From NCBI GenBank assembly GCA_025201345.1, contig JAIXMG010000029.1, positions 248,001-312,000 on the forward strand: a stretch of 64,000 nt of DNA. Direction: 5' to 3'. Origin of the DNA: Thamnidium elegans (Eukaryota > Mucoromycota > Mucoromycetes > Mucorales > Mucoraceae). A model generated the notes under the pieces. The model was not told where the DNA came from. It made no database searches and was given only the letters and a program-made list of their open reading frames with translations. The position numbers were made by a program, and so were the translations under genes. Positions 37,424 through 48,208 of the stretch are shown here, piece after piece (within the stretch, counting starts at the first letter, position 1; each line of letters opens with the position of its first letter).

Positions 37424-37927
37424 AGATACAGCATGATAGAGAATTTGGTGTATGTACATTGTTTTTTTTGTACGTAATTAAAACATAATAGATTTGTTAT
37501 ATTTGATAGAATAACATACGTAATTACAAGTATGTTACTAAGCTGGTATAACCTGTATTACTAGACATGCACACAGTTAAAAAGATAAAATCTCCCTCTC
37601 TTTTTTTTAAAGTATGTATAAATGGTACAATGTAAAAAAAAAAAGATGTCTTTTTTTGCTGTCATATTAAACGATTGATTTTTTTTTTCTGTGGTTAACT
37701 AAATGCAAAAGGAATAAGTAAGGAGTATTAATCACTTGCATTTACACCGTATGACTTTATCGATAAACAAACAAATAGTTAGCCTTGATATTATAAAGTT
37801 AACTGTTCAAGCTAATGAGCCAAAAAGTTTCTTATCTGTATTAGATGGGAAGAAAGAAAAAAAAAATGTCTAATTATTTATTTATACGAATATATACAAT
37901 GTTTGTTGTTATGAGAGGGGTAAATGG
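36523..37927. other. Intergenic between convergent genes, 1.4 kb
   Basis: No gene seen. An A-run of about 31 lies at 37387-37417. A CACGTG site is at about 37217. AATAAA-like signals occur after UTP20 near 36639. Confidence 0.55.
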
Positions 37928-38446
37928 TTATACATAGACATCAGGGCCAGTGGGAGCTTGATGACCGGACGTTGCATCTAATTCAGGCATCTCTTCAAAA
38001 GAAAGATAGATCATGATGACAGGCACTTTTTTATTTATTTCAACACTATCCAGCTCTTTATCTATTGTGGGGTCCCATTGTTCAACAACTGACGCGCTTC
38101 CAATTTGAGTGTATTGGTGTAAAGTACCTTGCATCTTTCTTTTAATCATCTCCACTACCGTCACTGTTTTATTGACATTTTGACCTTTTCCAACTATAAC
38201 AATGTGTTTCTTTTTTTCTTCCTATATATACAAACGATTAAACATTTATGATTTGCAACAGTAACTTTTTTTATTACCTGCAGTAATTTGAGGCCGACGT
38301 CTACATAAGTAGGGATTTTACTGTGACTAATTCTAACTTCGTTATCAGCAGGGGCATTCTGATTTTCACTGACCACATTTTTAGAAGTCCTTTTGTAATC
38401 TTCCACTAGAATAATAGAAACACCATAGGTTAGTTTACAACATACT
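37928..38446 (-). CDS. Alba-domain protein, Rpp25/Pop6-like
   Basis: Exons 38221-37928 and 38405-38278, plus a start codon split by a 40-nt intron (38445-38406; donor GTATGT, branch CTAAC, acceptor CTAG): A at 38446 joins TG at 38405. This gives 140 residues. The core reads VDVGLKLLQEEKKKHIVIVG then GKGQNVNKTVTVVEMIKRKM and LHQYTQIGSASVVEQWDP, the Alba fold with the GxGxxxxKxVxVxE pattern of Rpp25/Pop6. These are RNA-binding subunits of RNase P and RNase MRP; other Alba proteins act in translation. Alternatively the first intron is retained and an ATG at 38502 is used, adding a Lys/Phe-rich N-terminus not expected for the family. Confidence 0.8.
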
Positions 38447-38502
38447 TTCTTTTTTTTAAAAAAAAAGGGTAAGGTTTGTTCAGAGTAGTGTATTTGTCTC
38501 AT

Positions 38503-39760
38503 ACGATTCAGTCACATATAAGTTTCTCTGTTTCTATTGATTTCACTATCCAATCTTATATATACCACACCAAAAAAAAAATAACCCGAATCCAAGTTGC
38601 TTTACAAGAATACAGATATACAAGTATATTTTGATGTGATTTTTGTGGTTAAATCTGTCTTTTGTGAATCCACCCAAAAATTCAAAATACTAACGAATGC
38701 TTGGGTTCAGAAACAAAAGAGTAAAAGAAAAAAAATGTCGAGCCATCCTTTACCGTCAATATGCTAACTGGAACACAGGCGGTCTAACAATGACTGCAAA
38801 AGTAATGCGAATACATCACACTTACTTTCCTTTGTTTAATCTATGTTTGGCCTTACGCTACTTCATTCACATCTAAAAATGAAGAGCAAGATTTCAAACA
38901 ATATTTTCGGATTCAAAAAAGTTGCGATTGATGTGTGCATAAAAATAGAAACGCGAGAAATATGACTGAATTATCGAACCTTTTACGTCTTCATCATATA
39001 AAAACCTGACACCTTTTTATACATGTATTGATACTTACTTTTTTTTTTACTACCTAATAAAGAAAGTGTCAAAACAATAAAAAAAAAATTAACGCGAATA
39101 AGTTTTTTTTACGCAACAGTCACGAAAGAAAAAAAAAAGAGGTGATGTTATTCATTATAAAGAGTTATAAGCCGGAGCGTCCAGGTACTCCGCCTGTTGT
39201 ACCTTGAACACCCCCTTTAGTTTCTTTGTTAATGTTTGACAGTAAAAGAAATATTATTTAGGGTGAGATAACGACAGTGATAACTTATATTACTGCTCCT
39301 TGATTTCGCCACCTCTTTTTAGTATCCGAGCATTACTTTTTTTTACTTTTTTAAAAAAAAAAGAGGAGGCAAAAAAGATCTATACGTTGGTGCTACGTTT
39401 TACATGTAGATAAGACTAAATAAAAGAATTGCAAATATAAAAAGGAACCAAAAAGGTTTTATATTTTATTTATACTTTTTTGTTAATGACTATAATGGAA
39501 GCCATATTTTTATTGTCACTTAATAAAATCAACATGACAAAGAAGGCTTTTTGTTTCTGCTTGTGATCCAAAAATAGCTGTGCAGCTTTCAGGGGGATTC
39601 AAATATATATAAATATATTATATATAATAATAAAAGACTATAAAAATATTAACTATCTCTTTTTTCCCTCTTTTTTTTTTTTTGGTTTTTTTTTGGTTTT
39701 TTTTTTCTTTTTCTTTTTCTTTCTTCTTCTTAAAAAAAAACTTTTTGTATATATAATATA
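38503..39760. other. Intergenic, 1.26 kb, with a possible small minus-strand exon
   Basis: The only coding-like piece is on the minus strand at 39174-39250, a short frame ending GVQGTTGGVPGRSGL then TAA, preceded by a possible AG acceptor. Its upstream exons could not be joined with confidence. The remainder holds T/A junctions (39338-39362) and, at 39658-39735, a long T-rich promoter tract of the LRR gene. Confidence 0.4.
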
Positions 39761-41141
39761 ATGGGACAAGGTGAAAGTAAATTTAAAGGATCATTCGCAT
39801 TTGGATACTTGGATGAATCACCGGCACTAGTAACGAATATCTCGAGTGAAGAGCAAGATGACTACTTATTACAAAACCCACAAGGATACGGATTAAATAA
39901 ATATCGTCGTCATCGTGACTCTGGTTACTATGATCAAAGTTTACAAGTAGACTTGAATTATATCGATAATACATATTATTCTACCGGTACAACAATAACA
40001 ATAACAACACCTGACTATCAACAACAACAACAACAAGTTGAAATAGAAGAAAATAATCAAGCTCAGATTTCATTTGCCGATGTATTAGAAGGTTCAGCTG
40101 ATAAAAGTTTACGACAGGTCTATTTATCGAATAGATCTATACATAGGCTTAGTCCAAATATAGGAATGTTAACAATGATTCGTAAATTAGATTTGTAAGT
40201 ACACACACACAGTGGCAAAAAAATAGTATGTTAAATAGGAGAAATGCAGGAGATTAATATTTTTTTTTTTATATATATTATATAGATCAAGCAATCACTT
40301 GACTGAATTACCTGAATCTATTGGATATATGCAAAACTTGGAAACATTATCTATTTCGAAAAACAAGTTGAAATCATTACCTGATACAATTGGATACTTA
40401 TCAAATCTATTAGAATTGGATATTTCTTTTAATCAATTACAAGAATTGACACCTTGTATTAGTTATCTTGAAAAGTTAAAGATATTATCACTCGCTTACA
40501 ATCAATTAGAATATTTACCAAATCATATCAGTGGTCTATCAAGTTTAATTTCTCTTGATTTAACTCGAAATCCATTAAAAGTATTACCTGCCGAAATATC
40601 AAAATTACCTTATTTGCGTCGTATTCGTCTTGAAGATTGTCCTTTTAAAACTGATTTAGTCTATTCATTAAAGCATGATCCTCCTACTTTACTTGAAATT
40701 TGTGCTAGAAACATTCGTAAATCTTCAATGAACCAACAAAATTTACCGTTGCATTTATCAAATTATATTCAATCCGCAAAATCATGTACTTCCTGTCATG
40801 GTCCTTATTATGAATCTTTTGTACTACGTGGAAGATTAATGGAAAAGACTGATATGCATATACCTCTAGAATATACACTTTGTTCTGCTCATTGGTCAGA
40901 TGCCGATGATCGTATTCTTAGTATGTTTAGCACACAGCCTTCTACTACCACTCAAGTAGTACATCAACCTTATAGACCTAAACTACCTTGTCCACCCAAA
41001 TCTTTTGATCCATTATCTACCATCACTCGTAAAAGACATCAATTAACCACTGTCGATAATCAACTTGTACCCGCTAAATCAAATCAAAATCATCAATCCA
41101 GACTTAACAACTTGACTGCAAAGTTTAAAAAGCCTTGGTGA
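39761..41141 (+). CDS. Leucine-rich repeat protein with N-myristoylation motif
   Basis: Exons 39761-40194 and 40286-41141 encode 429 residues. The start MGQGESKF fits an N-myristoylation signal (Gly2, Ser6, Lys7). After a polar N-terminus with a short Gln run come about seven LRRs (roughly 118-275) of the plant/SHOC2 type (LxxLxxLxLxxNxLxxLPxxI). A C-terminal module follows with two CxxC/CSAHW-like Cys-His elements (SCTSCHGPYYESFV and LCSAHWSDADDR), then a basic tail ending FKKPW. The combination suggests a membrane-anchored signalling scaffold. The spacing of the Cys and His residues could hold a zinc ion, but that is inference. No specific partner can be named. Confidence 0.85.
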
Positions 41142-41637
41142 AAAAAGAGAACCTTTTTTTTGTATTTTGTCTCATGTATTATTTTTTTTTGTTATACCCC
41201 CTTCCTTTTCCCTTTTTTTTTTTATATCATCGCATAGATTTTTATATATTATTATTTTTAAAATAAAATAAAAGAAAACGTACAAACATATTGTACACTA
41301 AGAAGCTTTTTTTTTTTTTTTTTTTTATGTGATTGTCAAGGAAAATTACACGCACATGACTTTATTCTAAATTACGCGATTAATCCCAATAGTGTACAGG
41401 AAAAAAATGGCTACGCTTTGATGTGTACAAATAATCAATGTTTGGGTATTAACCACGTTTAGCGCTTTGTATAACCTTCTCACCTTTCACCTTTCACAAT
41501 ATATAACTCTATCGAATCAAATCATTTCCTCTTTTAACTTAGCTTCATTGCATATAAATATCCGTACCTTTTTTTTTTTATATATGTTATAAACTCATCC
41601 CCTTTCCTTTCTTTTTCTTTTTTTTTTTTTTTTTGTG
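41142..41637. other. Intergenic, 0.5 kb
   Basis: No gene seen. The LRR 3' end has AATAAAATAAAA near 41264; T-runs at 41309-41327 and 41615-41634 precede the next start. Confidence 0.5.
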
Positions 41638-44077
41638 ATGCGATATATTTCTATTGTCGCAGCCATTACACTCGTTCTATACTGCCATGTAGACGCAGTT
41701 CCTAATCCTACCGCAAAGGATATCTCTACAATGACCAGCCGTAGACTAGGCAACATCCACGATGCTTCCAGCACCTCAGCTAGTAATATCCTTACCTGGA
41801 GCTCTACCTTGAAATCCTCAGGTACATGGTCAAATGTTGATTACACCTCAGGTTGTGAAGCAAGGTAAATACTAAACAACGTATATACGAGCTTTACTAA
41901 CCCCCCACATAGAATTGCCAATTGGCCAGCTAATCAACATTTAAGTCGAACTCGTAAAGTATCTTTCCCCCCAAAAAAAAAAATTCACAAGGATATCATA
42001 TGTAAATTTCTCACACACATTTTTTTTTATATATGTAGGCGCCTTGGCTAGTTCGTATATACAAAACCCCACTCAAAAGGCATTATTAACGAGTTCGCTT
42101 GCTGCCTTAAACTACTGGTTCAAAAACGATTTTCTTCCCACCGACTGTATCGATAACGGTGGTCAAAAAGGCTCCAAATGTCCTTGTGGCACCCCAGGCT
42201 TGTGGAACAAGAACTGGTTTGCGCAAGTCATTGCCGTTCCAGGCGCTGTGGGCGATATCTGCTTGCTCTTAAAGCCGCACTTAAACAGCAGCCAGCTCGC
42301 GAGCTGTACCAAGATTCAAGCGCGAGCCTTTGCCAAGGTCACCAGCAAATTGCGCACCATCAGCGTCCTTACCGGCGCCAACCTACTCGAGGTGTCCTCC
42401 ATCGGTATCAACCTGGCCTTGCTGAACAACGACAGCGCCATGCTGAAAGTAGCCCTCGACGCATTTTACGGCGGCGTCTTTATCAACTCTACACCTGCCG
42501 GCGATGGTATCCAGTCCGACGGTTCCTTTATGCAGCACGCTGGATTGCTCTATAACGGTAACTACGGCAAGGACTATATTAACGATCTACTCTCTGTATT
42601 TATCGAGACCAAGGGTACAAATATGGTTCCTCCGCCAGACGTACAAACTGCCTTTGAAACCTTGCTGAGTGGTACAGAATGGATGATTATGGCTGACACC
42701 AAACTCAACAAGCTACTGTGGCAGTACAGTGTTATAGGTCGCATGGTCTCCTTCAGGCACAGTGATGGACAAGCAAGCGGTGGTGTGGCTATTGACATCA
42801 GCAAGATCTCGCGAGGTTCAGAGGGTTGGCTCACTGAGAGTAAAATAGATGCTATCACAGATAGATTGAATGCGCCTCATACCGGGGACGCTAATCAAGG
42901 CGATCTGGTTGGTACACGCTATTTTTATAACGCTGATTATATGGTAAATAAATTATATATTTTTTTTTTGTATGTAACACTAAAATTTTAATAGGTGCAT
43001 CGGGCTCCCAATTACGTGACAACAATGAAAATGTATTCTTCTCGTACCATCAACTCCGAATGCCTCAACGTCCAAAACCCGTTTGGATTCCACTTGAGTG
43101 ACGGCTCTATCTTTAACTACCTGACCGGTGATGAATACCTTGACACCTTTGGCGCCTGGAACTGGGATCTTGTGCCTGGCATTACTGTCGACTACCGAGG
43201 CACCGAGTTAAGATGCAACACTGTCAAGAAGAAGGGCCTGAAGTCGTTTGTGGGAGGTATCGGCGACGGCAATACCGGTGTCGCCGTCATGGATTTCGAG
43301 AACCCCGTCAACAACAATCTGCACTTTCAAAAGACTGTGTTTTTCTTCCCTAGCTCGTATGCAGTGCAAATCGGGCCCGTGGCATCCAAGAACACATCTG
43401 CACAGCTGGTCACCGTCTTAGACCAACGTAAACGTAACGGTGACATTTACCTTGCAGGTAAACTTCGAAATACCGATACTACGTACTCGAGCCCCAAGAC
43501 AAATACCATCTGGCATGACAAGATCGGGTACTACTTCCCTACCGCCGAGGTCCTTTTTGTAGACTCCAAACCAAAGAACGCATCATGGGAGGCCATCGGT
43601 ATCTCGTCAGGCTCAGAGAAACAGCAACTATTCACATCGTATATCAAGCACGACCAAAAGACGACCTCAGGACTTTTAAGTCAGTATATTGTGCAGCCCA
43701 ATATAGAGCAAGCCAAGTTTCATGACAATGTCAATACAGGTAAACTTCCTATTTCTTTAGCCTTCCATGCCAGCAACCCACAAGTGAGCGCAGCGTACAG
43801 CAAAGAAGACGTGACGATGGGATTAGCGTTCTGGTCAGCAGGTACATTTGAAACGCCATGGAACGTAATTGTGACTACGGACGGGCCTATTATTATGATG
43901 TTACGTGAACTAGGAAACAAAAAATACCGACTGATTGCAGCAGATGCTTCACAAACGCTTGAAAAAGTAAAAGTAACCATTACCATTGCAAATGTCAAGA
44001 AGTCTGTCACTTATATTTTCCCTGTTGGTTCAGAAAGAGGAAAAAAGATGACAAAGACCATTGATTTTGCAGCTTAA
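41638..44077 (+). CDS. Secreted polysaccharide lyase, family PL8-like
   Basis: Exons 41638-41864, 41913-41953, 42039-42943 and 42995-44077 encode 751 residues. The start is the ATG at 41638; the hydrophobic N-terminus ending near HVDA is a clear signal peptide. The alpha/alpha-toroid part contains NWFAQVIAVPGAV, matching the PL8 NWW..EIG.P element, and GANLLE (Asn204). DGSFMQHAGLLYNGNYG places His256 and Tyr265 nine residues apart, as in bacterial hyaluronate lyase. The C-terminal half is beta-rich. PL8 enzymes cleave uronic-acid polymers by beta-elimination. A polyglucuronate such as that of Mucoromycota walls is a possible substrate (inference). Exons 3 and 4 are clearly more GC-rich than neighbours. 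The short exon 2 (41 nt) restores RLRALA-like helix continuity. Confidence 0.87.
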
Positions 44078-45043
44078 ATTAATAATAATAATAAAGTTTT
44101 TTTTTTTTTCTGTAATTTACGTTTGCATGTTTCTATGGGTACCAAATAAATAAAGCGAAAAAAGGGTATTGTTTGATATATAGCAAATTAAGAAAAAGCG
44201 GGAGTAGAGGGGTTCGTATTTAAAGTGCTACTAATTTCGGGAGCTTCGGGATACAAATCCGACGGACAGGAAAAGCACTTTATGCAAAATAAATTCATCT
44301 AATCATTTTATGCTGTGTTATTATATGCTGATAAATCCTTGTTCTTTGCATGTTTATAATTGACAAAAAAGTGCGCCCCTTTTTTTTTGCTGTAAAATTG
44401 ACACGATACTTTTTTGTTAGTTGCTACTAAAAATATAATATTTTTTTTTTATACCTGCGCACCGATAAAAGAAACAAGAAACAGAGCTTATGCATAAAAA
44501 AGAAGATCAAATATACAAATAAGTGCTGAAGTACTTGCATGTCCTATTTATGAGCAGGTTTTATTTACCAGGCCACAAAACCAGATAAAAATAGTTATGA
44601 AAATGGCTTATTTATTTATATTACTTGAGTAACGACAAAAGGGAGAACTTTTTAAAAAATTACCAATCGTTAGGCCCTCTCTGTTAAGGAGTTTTATCTC
44701 TTTAATGATAAAATATATATAACACATATAATCATATATAAACTGATCTACCAGAATAAAAACAAGTGTTTCTTGGACTATAAATAAAAAAAACCTGGTT
44801 ATTTTTGGTTTTACTGCATTATTTATTATTACTCTTTTCATAAAAAAAAAAGTTTTGTTAAAAGCTTAAATTAAATTGCTACGATCCCGTGATGTTACAT
44901 ATAGTCTCCTATAGATCCTACAAACAACGGAAAATTTATCACCAAGTAAAATTCTATATTGGCTGTATGTGTTACTTGCAATCTTTAAGGGACAAAAAAA
45001 GTAATATACCACAACAGTTAACAAAGAATTCCTAGAGGAACAC

Positions 45044-45076
<33 letters not shown>

Positions 45077-45206
45077 ATATATTAAACAGTTTTGCCCTTT
45101 TTTTCCCTTTTTCTCTCATTATTTTCCTTCTTTTTTTTTCTTTTTTTTTCTTTTTTCTTTCTCTTTTTCTTTTTAATAAAATATACCTTCTTTTTTTTTA
45201 TACTGT
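44078..45206. other. Intergenic, 1.13 kb
   Basis: No gene seen. An A-run of about 29 lies at 45043-45071, followed by a T/C-rich stretch (45098-45200) that is the presumed promoter of the BTB/CAP-Gly gene. Confidence 0.55.
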
Positions 45207-47180
45207 ATGGAACTAGAACATGGTGAATGTAATGTGATTGTGACATTGGGGTCACAAAAAGTACCGGCCAAACGTCGACTATCGCAGTCCAAATCGCCTT
45301 TAAACAAAATTGCCAAACTCAAAACCCGTTTTGAAACTGGCAACCATATAAACGAAGCCGACCCAAACGAAATTGAGCCAGCACAAACACAATGGGCATG
45401 TCACACACGAGTATTACATGATCAATCTCCTTATTTTGCTGCACTGTTTGGTCAAAACTTTATCGAGTCCAGAGCCAGTGTAGTTTTCTTACCTTCCAGC
45501 ATTATCGAGTCAAACGCATTCAATAGTATACTCGAATACATGTACACACACCAAATACCTAAACCCGATACCGTAAAAGATATCTGTGATATGTACTCTG
45601 CTGCCGATTATCTTGGTATGGACACACTTTGTACTGGTATTGAACAACTTATTTATACCAGTATGGCACATAAATTCACTTGCTATTGCTCTACCTGTGT
45701 TATCAACATCCCAGATTTATTTTTATTTTGTCGTACACGCTCGATTCAAATGCAAGATGAACGTATGATTGCCATGACTCAGCGTATCATGACAGTAATT
45801 GCAAATGATCCAGAAAAATCACTATCGACATACTGGACTGGTCGTCACATGGCTAAGCTATTAATTCAACTGCCACAAGATGTTAGTCAGGCTTTATCCC
45901 ATAAAATTCTGCACCGTGTGAATAAATCAAATGCGATTGAATCCCTGTATGCCTGCTTTAGTGCATCCAATATTCTATCCACGAATGATCCTCTATTATC
46001 CTGGAGTAAACCTTTACATGCTACCTTAACGTCGGTGCAAGCAAAAGCCACTCGTACAATTGCTAGTCATTTCGATTTCTTTTGTTGTCAATACCCCGCT
46101 TTATTATCTTGTATCGATGGTATCACTTATTCTTTTGATTTTCTAGAGTATTTGTTATTACATATATTAGAGGACCAAATGGACTGTGGCAACGTTGGTA
46201 TCTTATATCAGGGTATCGCTTGTGATCTTATGTCTCGTCATGCAGTAGAATACAATGATCAAGTAAAGCATATATTAAATGTCGCTAAAGTGATGATCCT
46301 GTGTTATATAACTCGAAGAATCGGAGATATACGACACATAGGTGGATTAGATAAACTTGATAAATCTGTATTAAAGCTTTTAGCCGATGGTAAAAAAAAA
46401 ACAAGAAATTCGTTTACGCAATAAAAACTGACCCTTTATTTATTAGACTTGGATGTACGACCTAAATTATTAATAAGTTCAAATCACCCATTATCCCATC
46501 GTGGTATTTTCTCCTTCTTAATTCCTTCTGCTCCCACTTTGAACACAACCTCTACATACACAAAAGCTTTATCTCGTCATTCTTCTCGGTCCACTACTAC
46601 TTCGAGACACATCACTTTACCTAGCACAACACATCATAAATCGTTTACACAGCGTCTAATCCGGTTATTTAAAAGGTTTGGCCCCAACCACTACCAAGAG
46701 ACAAGTCTGCCAAAGTTACCTAATAGGTACGCCTCTGCTTCTACAGTACACACAACTTCATCTTGGTCACATGTAAGACTATCAACAAACAAGGATAAAA
46801 AGAAAAGCATCTCTTCTTTCTCAAACAAGATGAAACAGCGTAGAAGGTTCTCGGAGAGTGCAGCTTCTAGTAGCAGAAATCAAGTGAGCGCTCCCTTAGT
46901 TGCTTTAAATCGACGAGTTCAGTTGACCAGACGACCTATGTTGACTGTAGGTACCGTCTTGTTTGTGGGACATGTTGATTTCGCGGATGGCATTTGGATT
47001 GGTGTTGAACTTGATAGAAGAGGTTAGTATATCTGTATAAATTTTTAATTCGTGTCACTTAAACCCCTTTTTCTTGCAGTTGGTAAAAATGATGGTTCTG
47101 TTGACGGTCACCGTTATTTTACTTCTTCTCCTAATCGAGGTGTATTTGTTCGCCCAGAAGATGTTTCTTTAGTTGTATAA
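45207..47180 (+). CDS. BTB (POZ) domain plus CAP-Gly domain protein
   Basis: Exons 45207-46389, 46447-47022 and 47080-47180 encode 619 residues. An N-terminal BTB/POZ fold (about 8-150) shows CHTRVLHDQSPYFAALF and FNSILEYMYTHQIP, with a long insert before the first helix. A helical middle (about 150-400) resembles BACK-type regions. A Ser/Thr- and Lys-rich linker follows, then a C-terminal CAP-Gly domain with VGTVLFVG, GIWIGVEL and the GKNDG ligand-binding motif, completed by splicing. The intron at 46390-46446 removes an A10 run and a nearby stop. BTB domains dimerise and often recruit Cul3; CAP-Gly binds tubulin or EB-type tails. A link between microtubules and ubiquitin ligase is inference. 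The part 45891-47180 is duplicated, inverted and rearranged at 25.3-27.5 kb. Confidence 0.85.
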
Positions 47181-48126
47181 AATAAATAGTTTTTTTTTTT
47201 TGTTGGTTTTGCCACATGCTTTTAAGGTTTTCCTGGTGGATAATTACAATTATTCCAAGTGACATAAATAGATAATAGCTGTAGTGTGTTTAGTGCAGAG
47301 CTCTACACGTAACAAAATATTTTCTTTTTAACTGCAACTGACAAATAAACTTCCTTTTAATCCGCCTTTCCTGTTACACTCTTTTTATGATTCACTTTAT
47401 AAACCGTCTTTCTTATTCTTTTCAAAAGCTGGGGTATTCTTTTTGACTTGGGGTTATACATCAATTCAGTGTTTAATTCGCTTCTTCTGTTACTGGCTGC
47501 ACGGGGTTAAATGTATAAAGGAGCTTATGGAAGATGATGGTGTTCTCATGAAACCGCAAACCGGATTTCGCTTGCCAGAGCTCTGCTCGATAGGGTGTGA
47601 AAGTTTGCCTAGTAATGGCCGCGAAACGCAGCCGATTTTCGCTCAGAGTTGCCCGCTAGGGTGTATAATTTTGCAAAGTAGTGGCGAGGCCAAGGAAGCT
47701 TACCTTTCCAACGAAAGGTAGACCCCAGACTTAGGAATAGGTTTAGCAACCTCTCCGGGGGATCTTCGATCTGGATAGGATCTCTTTGATTGTCTAGGCA
47801 ATCAGGGAAGTGCTGGAAAGGGTTGTCGTCCTCCGTGGCGATTCAAAGCTTTTTTGTTCCCCCGAGTAAGGCTTTGATAAACCACACCTTTTTTGGGTCC
47901 CAAGTACTTTTACCTTTTCGTGGTGAGACCTGTAAGTAGTGTGGTTTAAACCTTTCGAAACTAAATTTAGCACAACGTTTTATTGCACCTATTTTAAAAA
48001 GTAAACAATAAAACTTTAATGTTTTTAAAAATGGATGTTAAAAACGGGGCTAATCTCGATATAACTTTTTATTACTGGCAATCCCCCCTTCTTTTACGGT
48101 AAAACTGAATTTCCTTAAATAAAGGG
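45891..48126 (+). repeat. Copy P of the 2.2-kb inverted duplicated unit (order M-C-E)
   Basis: Segment M (45891-46680) matches 26115-25326 inverted. A 30-bp stretch (46681-46710) has no match. Segments C and E (46711-48126) match 27534-26113 inverted. M and C are nearly identical between copies by eye; the last 250 bp of E diverge strongly. See the finding on circular permutation. Confidence 0.88.
47181..48126 (+). repeat. Copy P of the E element, possible structured RNA
   Basis: Downstream of the BTB/CAP-Gly stop. The core 47440-47960 is more GC-rich than the spacers around it. It shows a perfect 7-bp hairpin ACCTTTC-CAAC-GAAAGGT (47702-47719), GATTGTCTAGGCAATC (47788-47803), and a 10-bp stem TAAACCACAC (47878-47887) with GTGTGGTTTA (47940-47949). 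Two imperfect tandem units contain AGGGTGT...TTTGC...AGTA.TGGC (about 47591-47625 and 47657-47690). A 93-codon frame spans part of it but looks fortuitous. I could not match it to SRP RNA, RNase P/MRP RNA, U3 or a group I intron. Confidence 0.6.
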
Positions 48127-48208
48127 AGTTTCAATGAAACAGTTTTAATTAAAAAAAAAAATGTCTCGCCGGGTTTAGTTTCTTTTTCTTTACTCTTGAC
48201 TCATTGCA

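Noticed and set aside
46381..46446. Apparent frameshift (10 A versus 9 A) between BTB/CAP-Gly copies
   Set aside because: The A-run lies inside an intron (donor GT at 46390, acceptor AG at 46446), so it does not affect the protein.
47443..47721. 93-codon frame within the E element, largely conserved in the other copy
   Set aside because: The copies are recent duplicates, so conservation says little; the C-terminal ends differ and the region is full of hairpins. A coding role is not excluded but is unsupported.
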